From Jejuia sp040720935 (lineage in GTDB: Bacteria; Bacteroidota; Bacteroidia; Flavobacteriales; Flavobacteriaceae): DNA of 64,000 bases. Below are positions 26,410 through 34,673 of this stretch, in pieces. How positions within the stretch are numbered: the first letter of the stretch is position 1; each line of letters begins with the position of its first letter. Below the pieces are notes generated by a model, which did not search any database, was not told the DNA's origin, and worked only from the letters and a program-made list of their open reading frames with translations. The stretch covers positions 1 through 64,000 of the forward strand of contig NZ_JBFDAE010000012.1 in NCBI RefSeq assembly GCF_040720935.1. The letters run 5' to 3'. A program made the position numbers and the translations under genes.

Positions 26410-29262
26410 TTATTTACTCAAGTACATTTTTCGTCTAGAATACAAATCGTAAAAGGCGTCATCTTTTAGTCCGTCAATAAATAAGATGCTTTCTCCGGTA
26501 CTTTTCATTTCTGGCCCCAATTTCTTATTTACATTATGGAATTTATTGAACGAGAATACGGGTTGCTTAATGGCATAGCCTTCCAGTTTTGGTTGGAAAT
26601 TAAAATCTGTTACCTTCTTCTCTCCAAGCATTACTTTTGTTGCATAATTTACATAAGGCTCTCCATATGCTTTTGCTATAAACGGTACCGTTCTAGAAGC
26701 TCTTGGATTGGCTTCGATAATGTAAACCGTATCGTCTTTAATGGCAAACTGAATATTTATCAAACCTACCGTATTAAGTGCCAATGCAATCTTATGAGTA
26801 TGGTCTATAATTTGTTGCATCACTAAATCACCTAGATTAAAAGGAGGCAATAACGAGTTACTATCCCCTGAGTGAATACCACAAGGTTCAATATGTTCCA
26901 TGATTCCTATGATATAGACATTCTCTCCATCGCAAATCGCATCAGCTTCAGCTTCAATTGCACCATCTAAATAATGGTCTAGCAGTAATTGATTCCCTGG
27001 CATTCTACTTAATAAATCAACAACATGTTTTTCTAACTCTTCTTTGTTGATAACGATTTTCATGCCTTGACCTCCTAATACATAAGAAGGACGTACTAAG
27101 ATTGGAAAGTCTAATCGATCTGCAATTGCCGAAGCTTCATCTGCAGTAGTTGCAATATCAAATTCTGGATAAGGAATATTATTTTCTTTTAACAATCTTG
27201 AAAAATGCCCTCTATCTTCAGCTAAATCTAGAGATTCAAAACTGGTGCCTAAAATCTTAATACCGTATTTCGTTAATTTTTCAGCCAGTTTTAAAGCTGT
27301 TTGCCCTCCTAACTGAACAATAACACCTTCAGGCTTTTCATGTTTGATGATGTCATATATATGTTCCCAAAAAACAGGTTCGAAGTATAACTTATCTGCA
27401 GTATCAAAATCGGTCGAAACTGTTTCAGGGTTACAGTTTATCATGATGGTTTCGTAACCACATTCAGCGGCAGCTAAAACCCCATGAACACAACAGTAAT
27501 CAAACTCAATACCTTGACCAATTCTATTTGGACCAGAACCTAAAACGATTACTTTTTTCTTGTCTGTAACAATACTTTCATTATCTGCATAACGCTTACC
27601 ATCCACAGTTTCCATATCACTTTCAAATGTAGAATAATAATAAGGTGTTTTTGCTTCAAATTCAGCCGCACAGGTATCAACCAGTTTATAAACCCGGTTT
27701 ACACCCAATTCTTCCCGTTTAGAATATACTTGACTTTCCAAACAACCCAACATGTGCGCTATTTGTCTGTCGCCATACCCTTTTTGTTTCGCCTCAAGCA
27801 ATAATTCCTTATCAATAGTATCAATAGTGAAAGTTGAAATTTCGTTTCGCAAGAAATGTAACTCTTCATATTGCTTTAAAAACCACATGTCAATTTTTGT
27901 AATTTCATGAATTCTACTTAATGGAATTCCCATTGCAATAGCATCATAAATAATAAACACCCTGTCCCATGACGCATTGGTGAGTTTTTCTATAATCTGA
28001 TCGTAATTCTTGTTTTCTTTGGCATCTGCTCCTAATCCGTTTCGCTTAATTTCAAGAGATTGTGTTGCTTTATGAAGTGCTTCCTGAAAAGAACGACCAA
28101 TTCCCATAACCTCTCCAACAGATTTCATTTGCAATCCTAATCTTCTATCCGATCCTTCAAACTTATCAAAGTTCCAACGTGGAATTTTAACAATCACATA
28201 ATCTAAAGTAGGCTCAAATAATGCCGAAGTTGATTTTGTAATTTGGTTTTTCAATTCATCTAAATGGTACCCCAATGCTAATTTGGCTGCAATTTTTGCA
28301 ATTGGATATCCAGTAGCTTTACTCGCCAATGCCGAAGAGCGCGATACACGAGGGTTTATCTCAATAGCGATGATATCTTCTTTTTCATCTGGAGAAATGG
28401 CAAACTGTACATTACATCCACCGGCAAAATCCCCAATATTACGCATCATATGAATGGACATATCGCGCATTTTCTGATAGGTTTTATCGCTTAAGGTCAT
28501 TGCTGGGGCAACAGTAATGGAATCTCCTGTATGAATCCCAATTGGATCCATGTTTTCTATAGAACAAATAATAACAACATTATCATTTGAGTCTCTAAGT
28601 AACTCTAACTCATACTCTTTCCAGCCAATTAAGGCTTTATCAATCATCACTTCATGAATTGGGGAAATCTCTAATCCACGGGTTAATAATTCATCAAATT
28701 CTTCCTCTTTGTAAACAAATGAAGCACCTGCGCCACCTAAAGTAAAAGAGGCCCTAATGATTAAAGGAAACCCAAATTCCTGGGCAATTTCCTTACCTTT
28801 TAAGAAAGAATTGGCAGTAGCCTGTGGCGCCATTGGAATACCAATTTTAAGCATCAATTCCCTAAATTGTTCTCTGTCTTCGGTAATATTTATGGCATCA
28901 ATATTAACACCAATGATTTCAACATCAAAATCTTTCCAAATCCCTTTTTCATCGGCTTGAATACATAAATTCAATGCGGTTTGTCCACCCATTGTTGGTA
29001 AAACAGCATCAATTTGCGGATGGTCTTTTAAAATTTGAATGATCGATTTTGTAGTCAAGGGCAACAAATAAACATGATCTGCCATAGAAGGATCTGTCAT
29101 GATGGTTGCAGGATTAGAATTGATCAAAATCGTTTCTATTCCTTCTTCTCTAAGCGAACGTAATGCTTGAGTTCCTGAATAATCAAATTCGCATGCTTGT
29201 CCAATTATAATAGGACCTGAGCCAATAATTAGTATCGATTTTAGTTTTGGATTTTTCGGCAT
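26410..29262 (-). CDS. carB: Carbamoyl-phosphate synthase large subunit
   Basis: CarB makes carbamoyl phosphate from bicarbonate, ammonia and two ATP for arginine and pyrimidine synthesis. It has two tandem ATP-grasp halves. The first begins with KSILIIGSGPIIIGQACEFDYSG; the second begins near residue 575 with KKVIVLGSGPNRIGQGIEFDYC. At 950 residues it lacks the C-terminal allosteric (MGS-like) domain of the roughly 1070-residue enterobacterial enzyme. This shorter form is usual in Flavobacteriia. carA is not next to it. Confidence 0.97.
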   Translation of the reverse strand: MPKNPKLKSILIIGSGPIIIGQACEFDYSGTQALRSLREEGIETILINSNPATIMTDPSMADHVYLLPLTTKSIIQILKDHPQIDAVLPTMGGQTALNLCIQADEKGIWKDFDVEIIGVNIDAINITEDREQFRELMLKIGIPMAPQATANSFLKGKEIAQEFGFPLIIRASFTLGGAGASFVYKEEEFDELLTRGLEISPIHEVMIDKALIGWKEYELELLRDSNDNVVIICSIENMDPIGIHTGDSITVAPAMTLSDKTYQKMRDMSIHMMRNIGDFAGGCNVQFAISPDEKEDIIAIEINPRVSRSSALASKATGYPIAKIAAKLALGYHLDELKNQITKSTSALFEPTLDYVIVKIPRWNFDKFEGSDRRLGLQMKSVGEVMGIGRSFQEALHKATQSLEIKRNGLGADAKENKNYDQIIEKLTNASWDRVFIIYDAIAMGIPLSRIHEITKIDMWFLKQYEELHFLRNEISTFTIDTIDKELLLEAKQKGYGDRQIAHMLGCLESQVYSKREELGVNRVYKLVDTCAAEFEAKTPYYYSTFESDMETVDGKRYADNESIVTDKKKVIVLGSGPNRIGQGIEFDYCCVHGVLAAAECGYETIMINCNPETVSTDFDTADKLYFEPVFWEHIYDIIKHEKPEGVIVQLGGQTALKLAEKLTKYGIKILGTSFESLDLAEDRGHFSRLLKENNIPYPEFDIATTADEASAIADRLDFPILVRPSYVLGGQGMKIVINKEELEKHVVDLLSRMPGNQLLLDHYLDGAIEAEADAICDGENVYIIGIMEHIEPCGIHSGDSNSLLPPFNLGDLVMQQIIDHTHKIALALNTVGLINIQFAIKDDTVYIIEANPRASRTVPFIAKAYGEPYVNYATKVMLGEKKVTDFNFQPKLEGYAIKQPVFSFNKFHNVNKKLGPEMKSTGESILFIDGLKDDAFYDLYSRRKMYLSK

Positions 29263-29320
29263 TTTTACTGGTTATATGTTGAATTTCAATTTTTTACAAA
29301 AATAGTCATCAGTAGATATA

Positions 29321-29352
29321 AAAAAAGGCGTTACCGTTAAGTAACACCTTTT
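29321..29352 (-). terminator. Terminator of rpmH
   Basis: The stem AGGCGTTAC/GTAACACCT (one G-U pair) has an A-run on the left and T-run on the right. It lies 23 nt past the rpmH stop. Confidence 0.8.
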
Positions 29353-29374
29353 AATTATCAACAATTGTTAATCA

Positions 29375-29536
29375 TTATTTCTTATGTCTAGATTCAGTTG
29401 AAACAGACAATTTTTTTCTTCCTTTTGCTCTTCTTCTAGCAAGTACTTTTCTACCATTGGCAGAAGCCATTCTTTCCCTGAAACCGTGTTTGTTTCTTCT
29501 CTTTCTTTTTGATGGCTGAAACGTTCTTTTTGGCAT
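29375..29536 (-). CDS. rpmH: 50S ribosomal protein L34
   Basis: A 53-residue, highly basic protein. It begins MPKRTFQPSKRKRRNKHGFR and contains RMASANGRKVLARRRAKGRKKL, the canonical L34 sequence with a short flavobacterial extension ending TESRHKK. It was translated by hand from the minus strand. It has its own terminator and lies upstream of carB. Confidence 0.97.
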   Translation of the reverse strand: MPKRTFQPSKRKRRNKHGFRERMASANGRKVLARRRAKGRKKLSVSTESRHKK

Positions 29537-30016
29537 TGTCTTATGTTTTTAAATCTGAATAGTAATTTTTCTGAAATTTTTGACCCGTAGTCAAAACTGG
29601 GGGCAAATATACAAAGCTTTTTTATTTCACAAACCTATTTTGAACTTTTTTTTAACAGAAGTAATTTAAACTTTTTTAGGGTGTTAAAAAATGAACTAAC
29701 AACTTCAAGTTCTCCTATATATCACGGGCTCATTATAATCAACGTTACTTTTTTTTTGGCCACGAATTTTAATAATTGGCACGAATAAGCTAGTTAAAAT
29801 TTGTGAGATGATTGTTTAAAATGATTGCACGACTAGAAAAATCTAAAGATTTTCAAAAATCACTAAAATTAACAACTTACTGTTTTTATATATTTTTCCT
29901 GTTAAACACAAAAAGTTTAAACCAGTTCAGAGAAAAATTTAGTTTCTTTGCAATTCGAAATAAAAAGGGTGGTTTTTCTATGGAAAACAGCCCAAAATCG
30001 TAAAATAAACAACAAA
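29537..30016. other. 480-nt gap without a recognisable gene
   Basis: The gap between rpmH and the next gene is very AT-rich. It holds a hairpin TTTTTGAC/GTCAAAA near 29578-29597. A pair of CACGAAT boxes lies near 29762 and 29780. A short open frame from 29812 has no convincing start signal or composition. Confidence 0.5.
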
Positions 30017-30595
30017 ATGTACAATAAAATTATAAAGTTAATTATAGCTGCTGGAATTATAGCCTATGCGGTTTATCAATTTACTGAGGGTAATATAGGA
30101 AATGGTATTTCACTTATTTTGTTATCAGGAATTTTTATATTTCTTTATTTTAAAAATGAATTCATACTGCTTGCTTTCTTAAGGTTACGTAAACAAGATT
30201 TTGCAGGAGCGAAAAAATGGTTGGATAAAATTAAAAACCCTGAAGCGGCTTTAGTAACAAAACAACAGGGATATTATAATTATCTCCATGGTATTATGGT
30301 AATGCAAGATAATATGAATGAAGCTGAAAAGTACTTTAAAAATGCGGTGTCATTAGGTTTATCCATGGATCATGATATGGCAATGGCGAAATTAAACCTT
30401 GCGGGCATTGCGTTTTCTAAACGCAGAAAACAAGAAGCACAAAAATTATTGTCTGAGGCTCAAAAACTGGATAAACAAGGCATGTTGAGTGAGCAAATTA
30501 AGATGATGAAGCAAAATATGAAACAAGCTGTAGGCCCAAATCAACATTATGGCGCAGGTGGTTCTGCTCGGGCTCAAAAAAGAAGAGGCAGATAA
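30017..30595 (+). CDS. Small TPR-like membrane protein
   Basis: A 192-residue protein. The ATG at 30017 is preferred because it gives a compact N-terminus with two membrane helices (about 5-22 and 28-50). A tetratricopeptide-like helical part follows (AGAKKWLDKIKNPEAAL; NMNEAEKYFKNAVSLGLSMD; KLNLAGIAFSKRRKQEAQKLL) with a basic tail ending RAQKRRGR. Function is unknown; TPRs suggest protein binding. A diverged copy of its last 60 codons lies at 32.65-32.82 kb, beyond the AbiE cassette. Confidence 0.75.
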   Translation: MYNKIIKLIIAAGIIAYAVYQFTEGNIGNGISLILLSGIFIFLYFKNEFILLAFLRLRKQDFAGAKKWLDKIKNPEAALVTKQQGYYNYLHGIMVMQDNMNEAEKYFKNAVSLGLSMDHDMAMAKLNLAGIAFSKRRKQEAQKLLSEAQKLDKQGMLSEQIKMMKQNMKQAVGPNQHYGAGGSARAQKRRGR

Positions 30596-30597
30596 TA

Positions 30598-31029
30598 CTA
30601 AGCTTTTAAGTTGTTTATAATATTCGGATTCACACTTAATAATTCTTCTATAAATTCCATTTTCTCTTTCGGAGATACAATTATTGAATTGTACTCCCCA
30701 AATTTCAATTCTATTCTATCGGTCAAAGATGCTGCTGGAGATGATAAAAGAGAATTAGTTTTTGAAACTGATGTGATCTTATCTATTTCCAAATTCTTTT
30801 TAAATATGAAACCGCTTCTTATTTTCAAGGTATTATTTTCTATTGTATAATCTGTATTATAAAATGTATAGATTAAGAACAAAAGGGGTAATAAATGAAT
30901 TAAAGAGACAATTATCACACCTCTTAAACTTGAATCATTACTAAATATGTTAAAATAACTTATGATGCCAAAGAAAATGAAGACGCCAAGCAAAAAGCCA
31001 TAGCTTATTTTTGATTTATACACTTTCAT
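30598..31029 (-). CDS. PH-domain (YyaB-like) membrane protein
   Basis: A 143-residue protein with two N-terminal membrane helices (residues 8-30 and 36-56). A bacterial PH-like domain of the bPH_4/YyaB type follows (YTIENNTLKIRSGFIFKKNLEIDKITSV, with EKMEFIEELL near the end). It lies tail to tail with the TPR gene, 2 nt apart, and belongs to the segment bounded by the duplicated TPR 3' end. Function is unknown. Confidence 0.72.
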   Translation of the reverse strand: MKVYKSKISYGFLLGVFIFFGIISYFNIFSNDSSLRGVIIVSLIHLLPLLFLIYTFYNTDYTIENNTLKIRSGFIFKKNLEIDKITSVSKTNSLLSSPAASLTDRIELKFGEYNSIIVSPKEKMEFIEELLSVNPNIINNLKA

Positions 31030-31202
31030 TCTTAAAAATTGAAATTTAAAGTTAGTAAATTCGAAGTAATAACTGTCCTGTTTTTTTGGAATTCCTCAAT
31101 ATCTTTAAAAGCATTGTTTCCCGTAAATGGCTTATTTACGCATCTCTATCAGGTTGGTCTTAAGTTTGAAATTATTAACACTCATAACGCAGAATAATTT
31201 TG

Positions 31203-31248
31203 TTTTATATTAAAAAAATGTTATTTTTAACACTCTTTTAATATAAAA
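31203..31248 (+). promoter_or_regulatory. 13-bp inverted repeat at the abiE start, probable operator
   Basis: TTTTATATTAAAA (31203-31215) and its exact complement (31236-31248) are separated by 20 nt. The right arm runs into the first base of the AbiEi ATG. AbiEi antitoxins are known to repress their own operon by binding inverted repeats in the promoter, so this is a natural candidate site. Chance is less likely given 13 matched bases, but the sequence is simple AT. Confidence 0.6.
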
Positions 31249-31859
31249 TGAAATACTTAGACTTTGAAAAGACCATGAAGCCGTTTACTATCTTTTCTGT
31301 AAAAGATATAAAAAAACGGCACCCAAATTTTGATAATAGACGCCTTGTGGAATGGCAACAAAAAGGGTATATCACCAAAATAAAACGTGGGTTTTATTAT
31401 TTTAGCGAACAAAAAATAAATGACCATTTTCTCTACTTTGCTGCGAATAAAATTTATGCACCATCTTATGTCTCCTTACAAAGTGCTTTAGCCTATTATG
31501 GTTTTATACCCGAGGGCGTTTTTACAACATACTCCATAAGCACCAGAAACACAACAAATTACGATACTAAAGTTACTGCGTTTAAATATAAGCACATAAA
31601 AAGTTCTCTCTTTTTTGGCTACAAACTTAAACAAACAGACCGCTATCCCATAAAAATAGCGGATGCCGAAAAGGCCATACTCGATTTTTTTTATATGAAT
31701 ACGCTTAACACAAAAATTGACATTGAAGCCATGAGGTTTAATATGCTTCAGATACAGGAAAAAATAGATTTTAATGTTCTAAAACAATACCAACGCATCT
31801 TTAATTCTAAAACTTTAGATAAACGCATAGCACTATTTAAAAACTTACTTAATGCTTAA
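31248..31859 (+). CDS. abiEi: AbiEi family antitoxin (type IV toxin-antitoxin)
   Basis: A 203-residue antitoxin. An N-terminal winged-helix DNA-binding domain spans residues 10-60 (FSVKDIKKRHPNFDNRRLVEWQQKGYI). The AbiEi C-terminal domain follows (YVSLQSALAYYGFIPE, IKIADAEKAILDFFY). It counteracts the AbiEii nucleotidyltransferase without direct toxin binding and represses the operon. The stop overlaps the toxin gene by 8 nt. The abiEi symbol is used by family likeness. Confidence 0.88.
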   Translation: MKYLDFEKTMKPFTIFSVKDIKKRHPNFDNRRLVEWQQKGYITKIKRGFYYFSEQKINDHFLYFAANKIYAPSYVSLQSALAYYGFIPEGVFTTYSISTRNTTNYDTKVTAFKYKHIKSSLFFGYKLKQTDRYPIKIADAEKAILDFFYMNTLNTKIDIEAMRFNMLQIQEKIDFNVLKQYQRIFNSKTLDKRIALFKNLLNA

Positions 31860-32631
31860 TATAAAAGACATAAAAAGCTATTATCCAAACAACTTACAGG
31901 CTTACGAACGCTTTATCCTTAGGGAGTATTTACAATACAAGATTCTGGAAATACTATTTAATAGCGAGTTTAGCAACAAGCTATCATTTTTGGGAGGCAC
32001 TTGTTTACGTATTGTGCACAATAACACAAGATTTTCTGAAAATTTAGACTTTGATAATTTCAACCTAACTAAAGATGATTTTGCAAGCATTACCGACACT
32101 ATACATAAAGAACTAGGACAGTTAGGTTATCTCGTTGAAATGCGCAATGTACATAAAGGCGCATACCATTGCTACATACGTTTTCCTGAATTACTTTACA
32201 ATGAAGGGTTAACAAACCATAGGGAAGAAAAAATTTTAATTCAGTTAGACACAGAGCCTCATAATTTTGCTTATAAACCAGACCAACCTATCCTGAACAA
32301 ATTTGATGTATTTACCCAAATAAATGCAACACCTAAAAACTTACTGCTTTCTCAAAAATTCTACGCTGTTTTAAACAGAAAAAGAAACAAAGGGAGAGAC
32401 TTTTTTGATATAGTATTCTTACTAGGACAAAACATAACTCCCAATTATTCTTATTTACATTATAAAACTGGAATTGAAAATCCGGAAGAACTTAAAGCAC
32501 AAATAATAGAAAAATGCAACACCATAAACATGGAAGATATGGCAAAGGATGTAGAACCGTTTTTGTTTCATATTAAGGACACAAAAAAAATAACACTATT
32601 TACTTCTTATCTAGAACAAATAGAACTGTAG
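31852..32631 (+). CDS. abiEii: AbiEii/AbiGii family nucleotidyltransferase toxin
   Basis: A 259-residue nucleotidyltransferase toxin. The family signature GGTCLRIVHNNTRFSENLDF lies near residues 46-65, with the paired catalytic acidic residues in NLDFD. KNLLLSQKFYAVLNRKRNKGRDFFDIVFLL follows near 160-190, split here only for description. Related toxins add nucleotides to tRNA acceptor ends or use GTP, giving abortive infection. It overlaps the antitoxin gene and is the last gene of the cassette. Confidence 0.88.
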   Translation: MLNIKDIKSYYPNNLQAYERFILREYLQYKILEILFNSEFSNKLSFLGGTCLRIVHNNTRFSENLDFDNFNLTKDDFASITDTIHKELGQLGYLVEMRNVHKGAYHCYIRFPELLYNEGLTNHREEKILIQLDTEPHNFAYKPDQPILNKFDVFTQINATPKNLLLSQKFYAVLNRKRNKGRDFFDIVFLLGQNITPNYSYLHYKTGIENPEELKAQIIEKCNTINMEDMAKDVEPFLFHIKDTKKITLFTSYLEQIEL

Positions 32632-32646
32632 AAATTGAATATATAG

Positions 32647-32822
32647 TTTTCTAAGCGCAGCACAAAAATTATTGTCTGAGGCTCAAAAACTGGATAAACA
32701 AGGTATGTTGAGTGAACAAATTAAGATAATGAAGCAAAATATGAAACAAACCGTAGGGCCAAATCAACATTATGGCGCAATTAGTTCTGCTAGGTTTCAA
32801 AGGCAAGGAAGGTAATTCTAAG
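32647..32822 (+). pseudogene. Relict copy of the 3' end of the TPR gene
   Basis: This stretch matches 30412-30603 at roughly 90 percent by eye, with an 11-nt deletion near its start. It has no start codon. In the remaining frame it ends GPNQHYGAISSARFQRQGR, against GPNQHYGAGGSARAQKRRGR in the intact gene. The similarity continues about 30 nt past the stop. It marks the far side of the AbiE-containing segment. Confidence 0.85.
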
Positions 32823-32850
32823 TTTTAGCTTTTTATAAAATTGTAAGTTC

Positions 32851-32932
32851 AATCAATAAAGGCACCAACTCTTCTTTCAAAGGCAAACTGGGATTATTAT
32901 AAGTTTCCAAGTTTTTCGCTCTACCTGATTCC
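32851..32932 (-). pseudogene. Relict copy of the 3' end of the alpha/beta hydrolase gene
   Basis: It matches 33751-33832 in 79 of 82 positions at an exact offset of 900 nt. It corresponds to the last 25 or so codons of the hydrolase gene, oriented the same way. Similarity stops abruptly at 32932. It lies only 28 nt beyond the relict TPR end, so the ancestral convergent junction of the two host genes seems preserved here. Confidence 0.9.
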
Positions 32933-33008
32933 ACCCGCCCCGATGATTCAGGATTTATAAATAAACTAGAACAAACAAATATTATAAATATTTTTGCTTT
33001 GTAATGTG

Positions 33009-33164
33009 CTATTCAGCCCGTAATTTCGAGCTTTCTTTTTTTAAATATTCCTTAATTTCCTCAAAACTCATTCCTTGCAAGTCTTTTGAAATTCTATCTT
33101 TGATTTTTCGAAATGTTTTTACCGTATCAAACTCTTTCTTTTGATTTTCTTCTTTAGTTTTCAT
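33009..33164 (-). CDS. Small antitoxin-like partner of the PIN toxin
   Basis: A 51-residue protein, too short for most gene callers. It reads MKTKEENQKKEF, then TVKTFRKIKDRISKDLQGMS and FEEIKEYLKKESSK. The C-terminal half is an amphipathic helical stretch of the kind found in small antitoxins paired with PIN toxins in Bacteroidota. Its start overlaps the toxin's 3' end by 11 nt, so the order is toxin first, antitoxin second. Family membership is inferred. Confidence 0.7.
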   Translation of the reverse strand: MKTKEENQKKEFDTVKTFRKIKDRISKDLQGMSFEEIKEYLKKESSKLRAE

Positions 33165-33615
33165 AATCGATAATTTCTTTTGGCGAACGTATTTCCAATG
33201 TTGGATAATTCATTCTTAAATTTATTGAATTATAGCCCCGTATTCTATAAACGTTCACGATATGTTTAAAATTCCAACTTACTAAAATATCCGCTCTATA
33301 AATAGTGGCTGTCGCTATATGGATACAATCATCAAAACTTGTCGCTCCAACCACTTTTTCATCAACATATTTCATTGCGAGGGTTAGGGTTTCGTCCGTG
33401 ATTTCAACTTTTTCTAAACTCTCTTTTGGTAAGTCTTTAAAATATTCTATTACTTTTTTTGGTGCTTTTACCAGTTCCGTTTCTAACAATTCAGAATATA
33501 TGCAAATAATTTTTCCGAGTTTAATCCTCTCAAATAATTGCAATGTAAACTCATCAAATTCTTTATCAAATACTCCGCCAAAAACTGAAGTGTCAAGATA
33601 AAATCGTTGTTTCAT
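33154..33615 (-). CDS. PIN-domain nuclease toxin (VapC-like)
   Basis: A 153-residue PIN domain. D8 in FYLDTSV is the first metal ligand, with further acidic residues in SELLETELVK and in GATSFDDCIHIATA. ADILVSWNFKHI is the typical fourth strand. PIN toxins cleave RNA. With the overlapping small gene downstream it forms a toxin-antitoxin pair on a segment bounded by copies of the hydrolase 3' end. Confidence 0.85.
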   Translation of the reverse strand: MKQRFYLDTSVFGGVFDKEFDEFTLQLFERIKLGKIICIYSELLETELVKAPKKVIEYFKDLPKESLEKVEITDETLTLAMKYVDEKVVGATSFDDCIHIATATIYRADILVSWNFKHIVNVYRIRGYNSINLRMNYPTLEIRSPKEIIDYEN

Positions 33616-33732
33616 TAAAATATTTTCTTTATAATCAAATTTACGAAATTTTAATTTACAATGATTTGTCCATTTAGCACAGTATTTTGCATGATACTCA
33701 ACTTAATTAAGTATTACAATTGCTTTAAACCT

Positions 33733-34668
33733 TCAATTCTTTATAAAATCAATCAATAAAGCCACCAACTCTTCTTTCAAAGGCAAACTGGGATTATTAT
33801 AAGTTTCCAAGTTTTTCGCTCTATCTAATTCCGAATTCTTTAAAATATGGTTCATGCCTTCAATTATTTTCAACTGTGCTTTTTTATTCGATGTAGCTAA
33901 TTTTTCAGCATCCAAAACACTCACTTGAATATCGGTTGTGCCTTGAATAATCAATATTGGTTTATCTAATTTCGCCATTTCTTCTTGAGGATTGTACTTA
34001 AACCAAGATATCATATAAGGTTGAACGCTTGGTCTAAAAAGCGAGTAGAGCATCTTGGGCACATTCGCAACATGTTCGCCTTTCTCTAGTTTTTCCAGTA
34101 TTGATAGAGATGGGTTTAAAATATAATCGGGCTGGGATTTTAATTGTGCTTTAAGAATAGTTCCGGCCGGTTCTCCCGCACCAGATATGGAAATATATTT
34201 TGAAATATTCTTACTTTGTGAAGCTATCAGTCCTATTAAAGCACCTTCACTATGGCCAGCAATAATTAGTTCTGAAAATTTTTCATTTTGATTTAATGTA
34301 TCAATCCAACTTTCGACATCTTTAATATAATCTTCAAACCTTAAATCACTTTCGCTCAAAGCTGCTTTTTTACTTTCAGCAATGCCTCTTTTATCATATC
34401 TAACTGATGCTATTCCATGATTACCAAGCGCTTCAGCTAACATTTTTAAGCTGTTGTTTTTCATTATTGGATTGTTCCCATCTCTATCGGTTGGTCCCGA
34501 CCCTGCAATTATTAATACAACAGGAATTTTGCTTGAAGCTAAAGGCATTACTAATGTGCCTTCAATTTTACCCGTTTCGGTTTCCAATATAATAGATGAA
34601 TCTTCCGTTTGGGAAAAAACAGGAACTGTAAAAATTAATACTATGATAAATGCTAATCTCTTTTTCAT
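33733..34668 (-). CDS. Exported alpha/beta hydrolase
   Basis: A 311-residue periplasmic hydrolase. The ATG at 34668 is chosen because MKKRLAFIIVLIFTVPVFSQ is a clean signal peptide and the longer frame would overlap the preceding gene. The nucleophile elbow is GHSEGA near residue 145. IAGSGPTDRDGNN near 60 is the oxyanion region, and the catalytic His is in EGMNHIL. It resembles the serine aminopeptidase S33-like esterases. It lies 5 nt after cls. Confidence 0.85.
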   Translation of the reverse strand: MKKRLAFIIVLIFTVPVFSQTEDSSIILETETGKIEGTLVMPLASSKIPVVLIIAGSGPTDRDGNNPIMKNNSLKMLAEALGNHGIASVRYDKRGIAESKKAALSESDLRFEDYIKDVESWIDTLNQNEKFSELIIAGHSEGALIGLIASQSKNISKYISISGAGEPAGTILKAQLKSQPDYILNPSLSILEKLEKGEHVANVPKMLYSLFRPSVQPYMISWFKYNPQEEMAKLDKPILIIQGTTDIQVSVLDAEKLATSNKKAQLKIIEGMNHILKNSELDRAKNLETYNNPSLPLKEELVALLIDFIKN

Positions 34669-34673
34669 TATAG

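Noticed and set aside
29812..30003. 63-codon frame before the TPR gene
   Set aside because: Overlaps the longer reading of the next gene, has no recognisable domain and lies in low-complexity AT-rich DNA.
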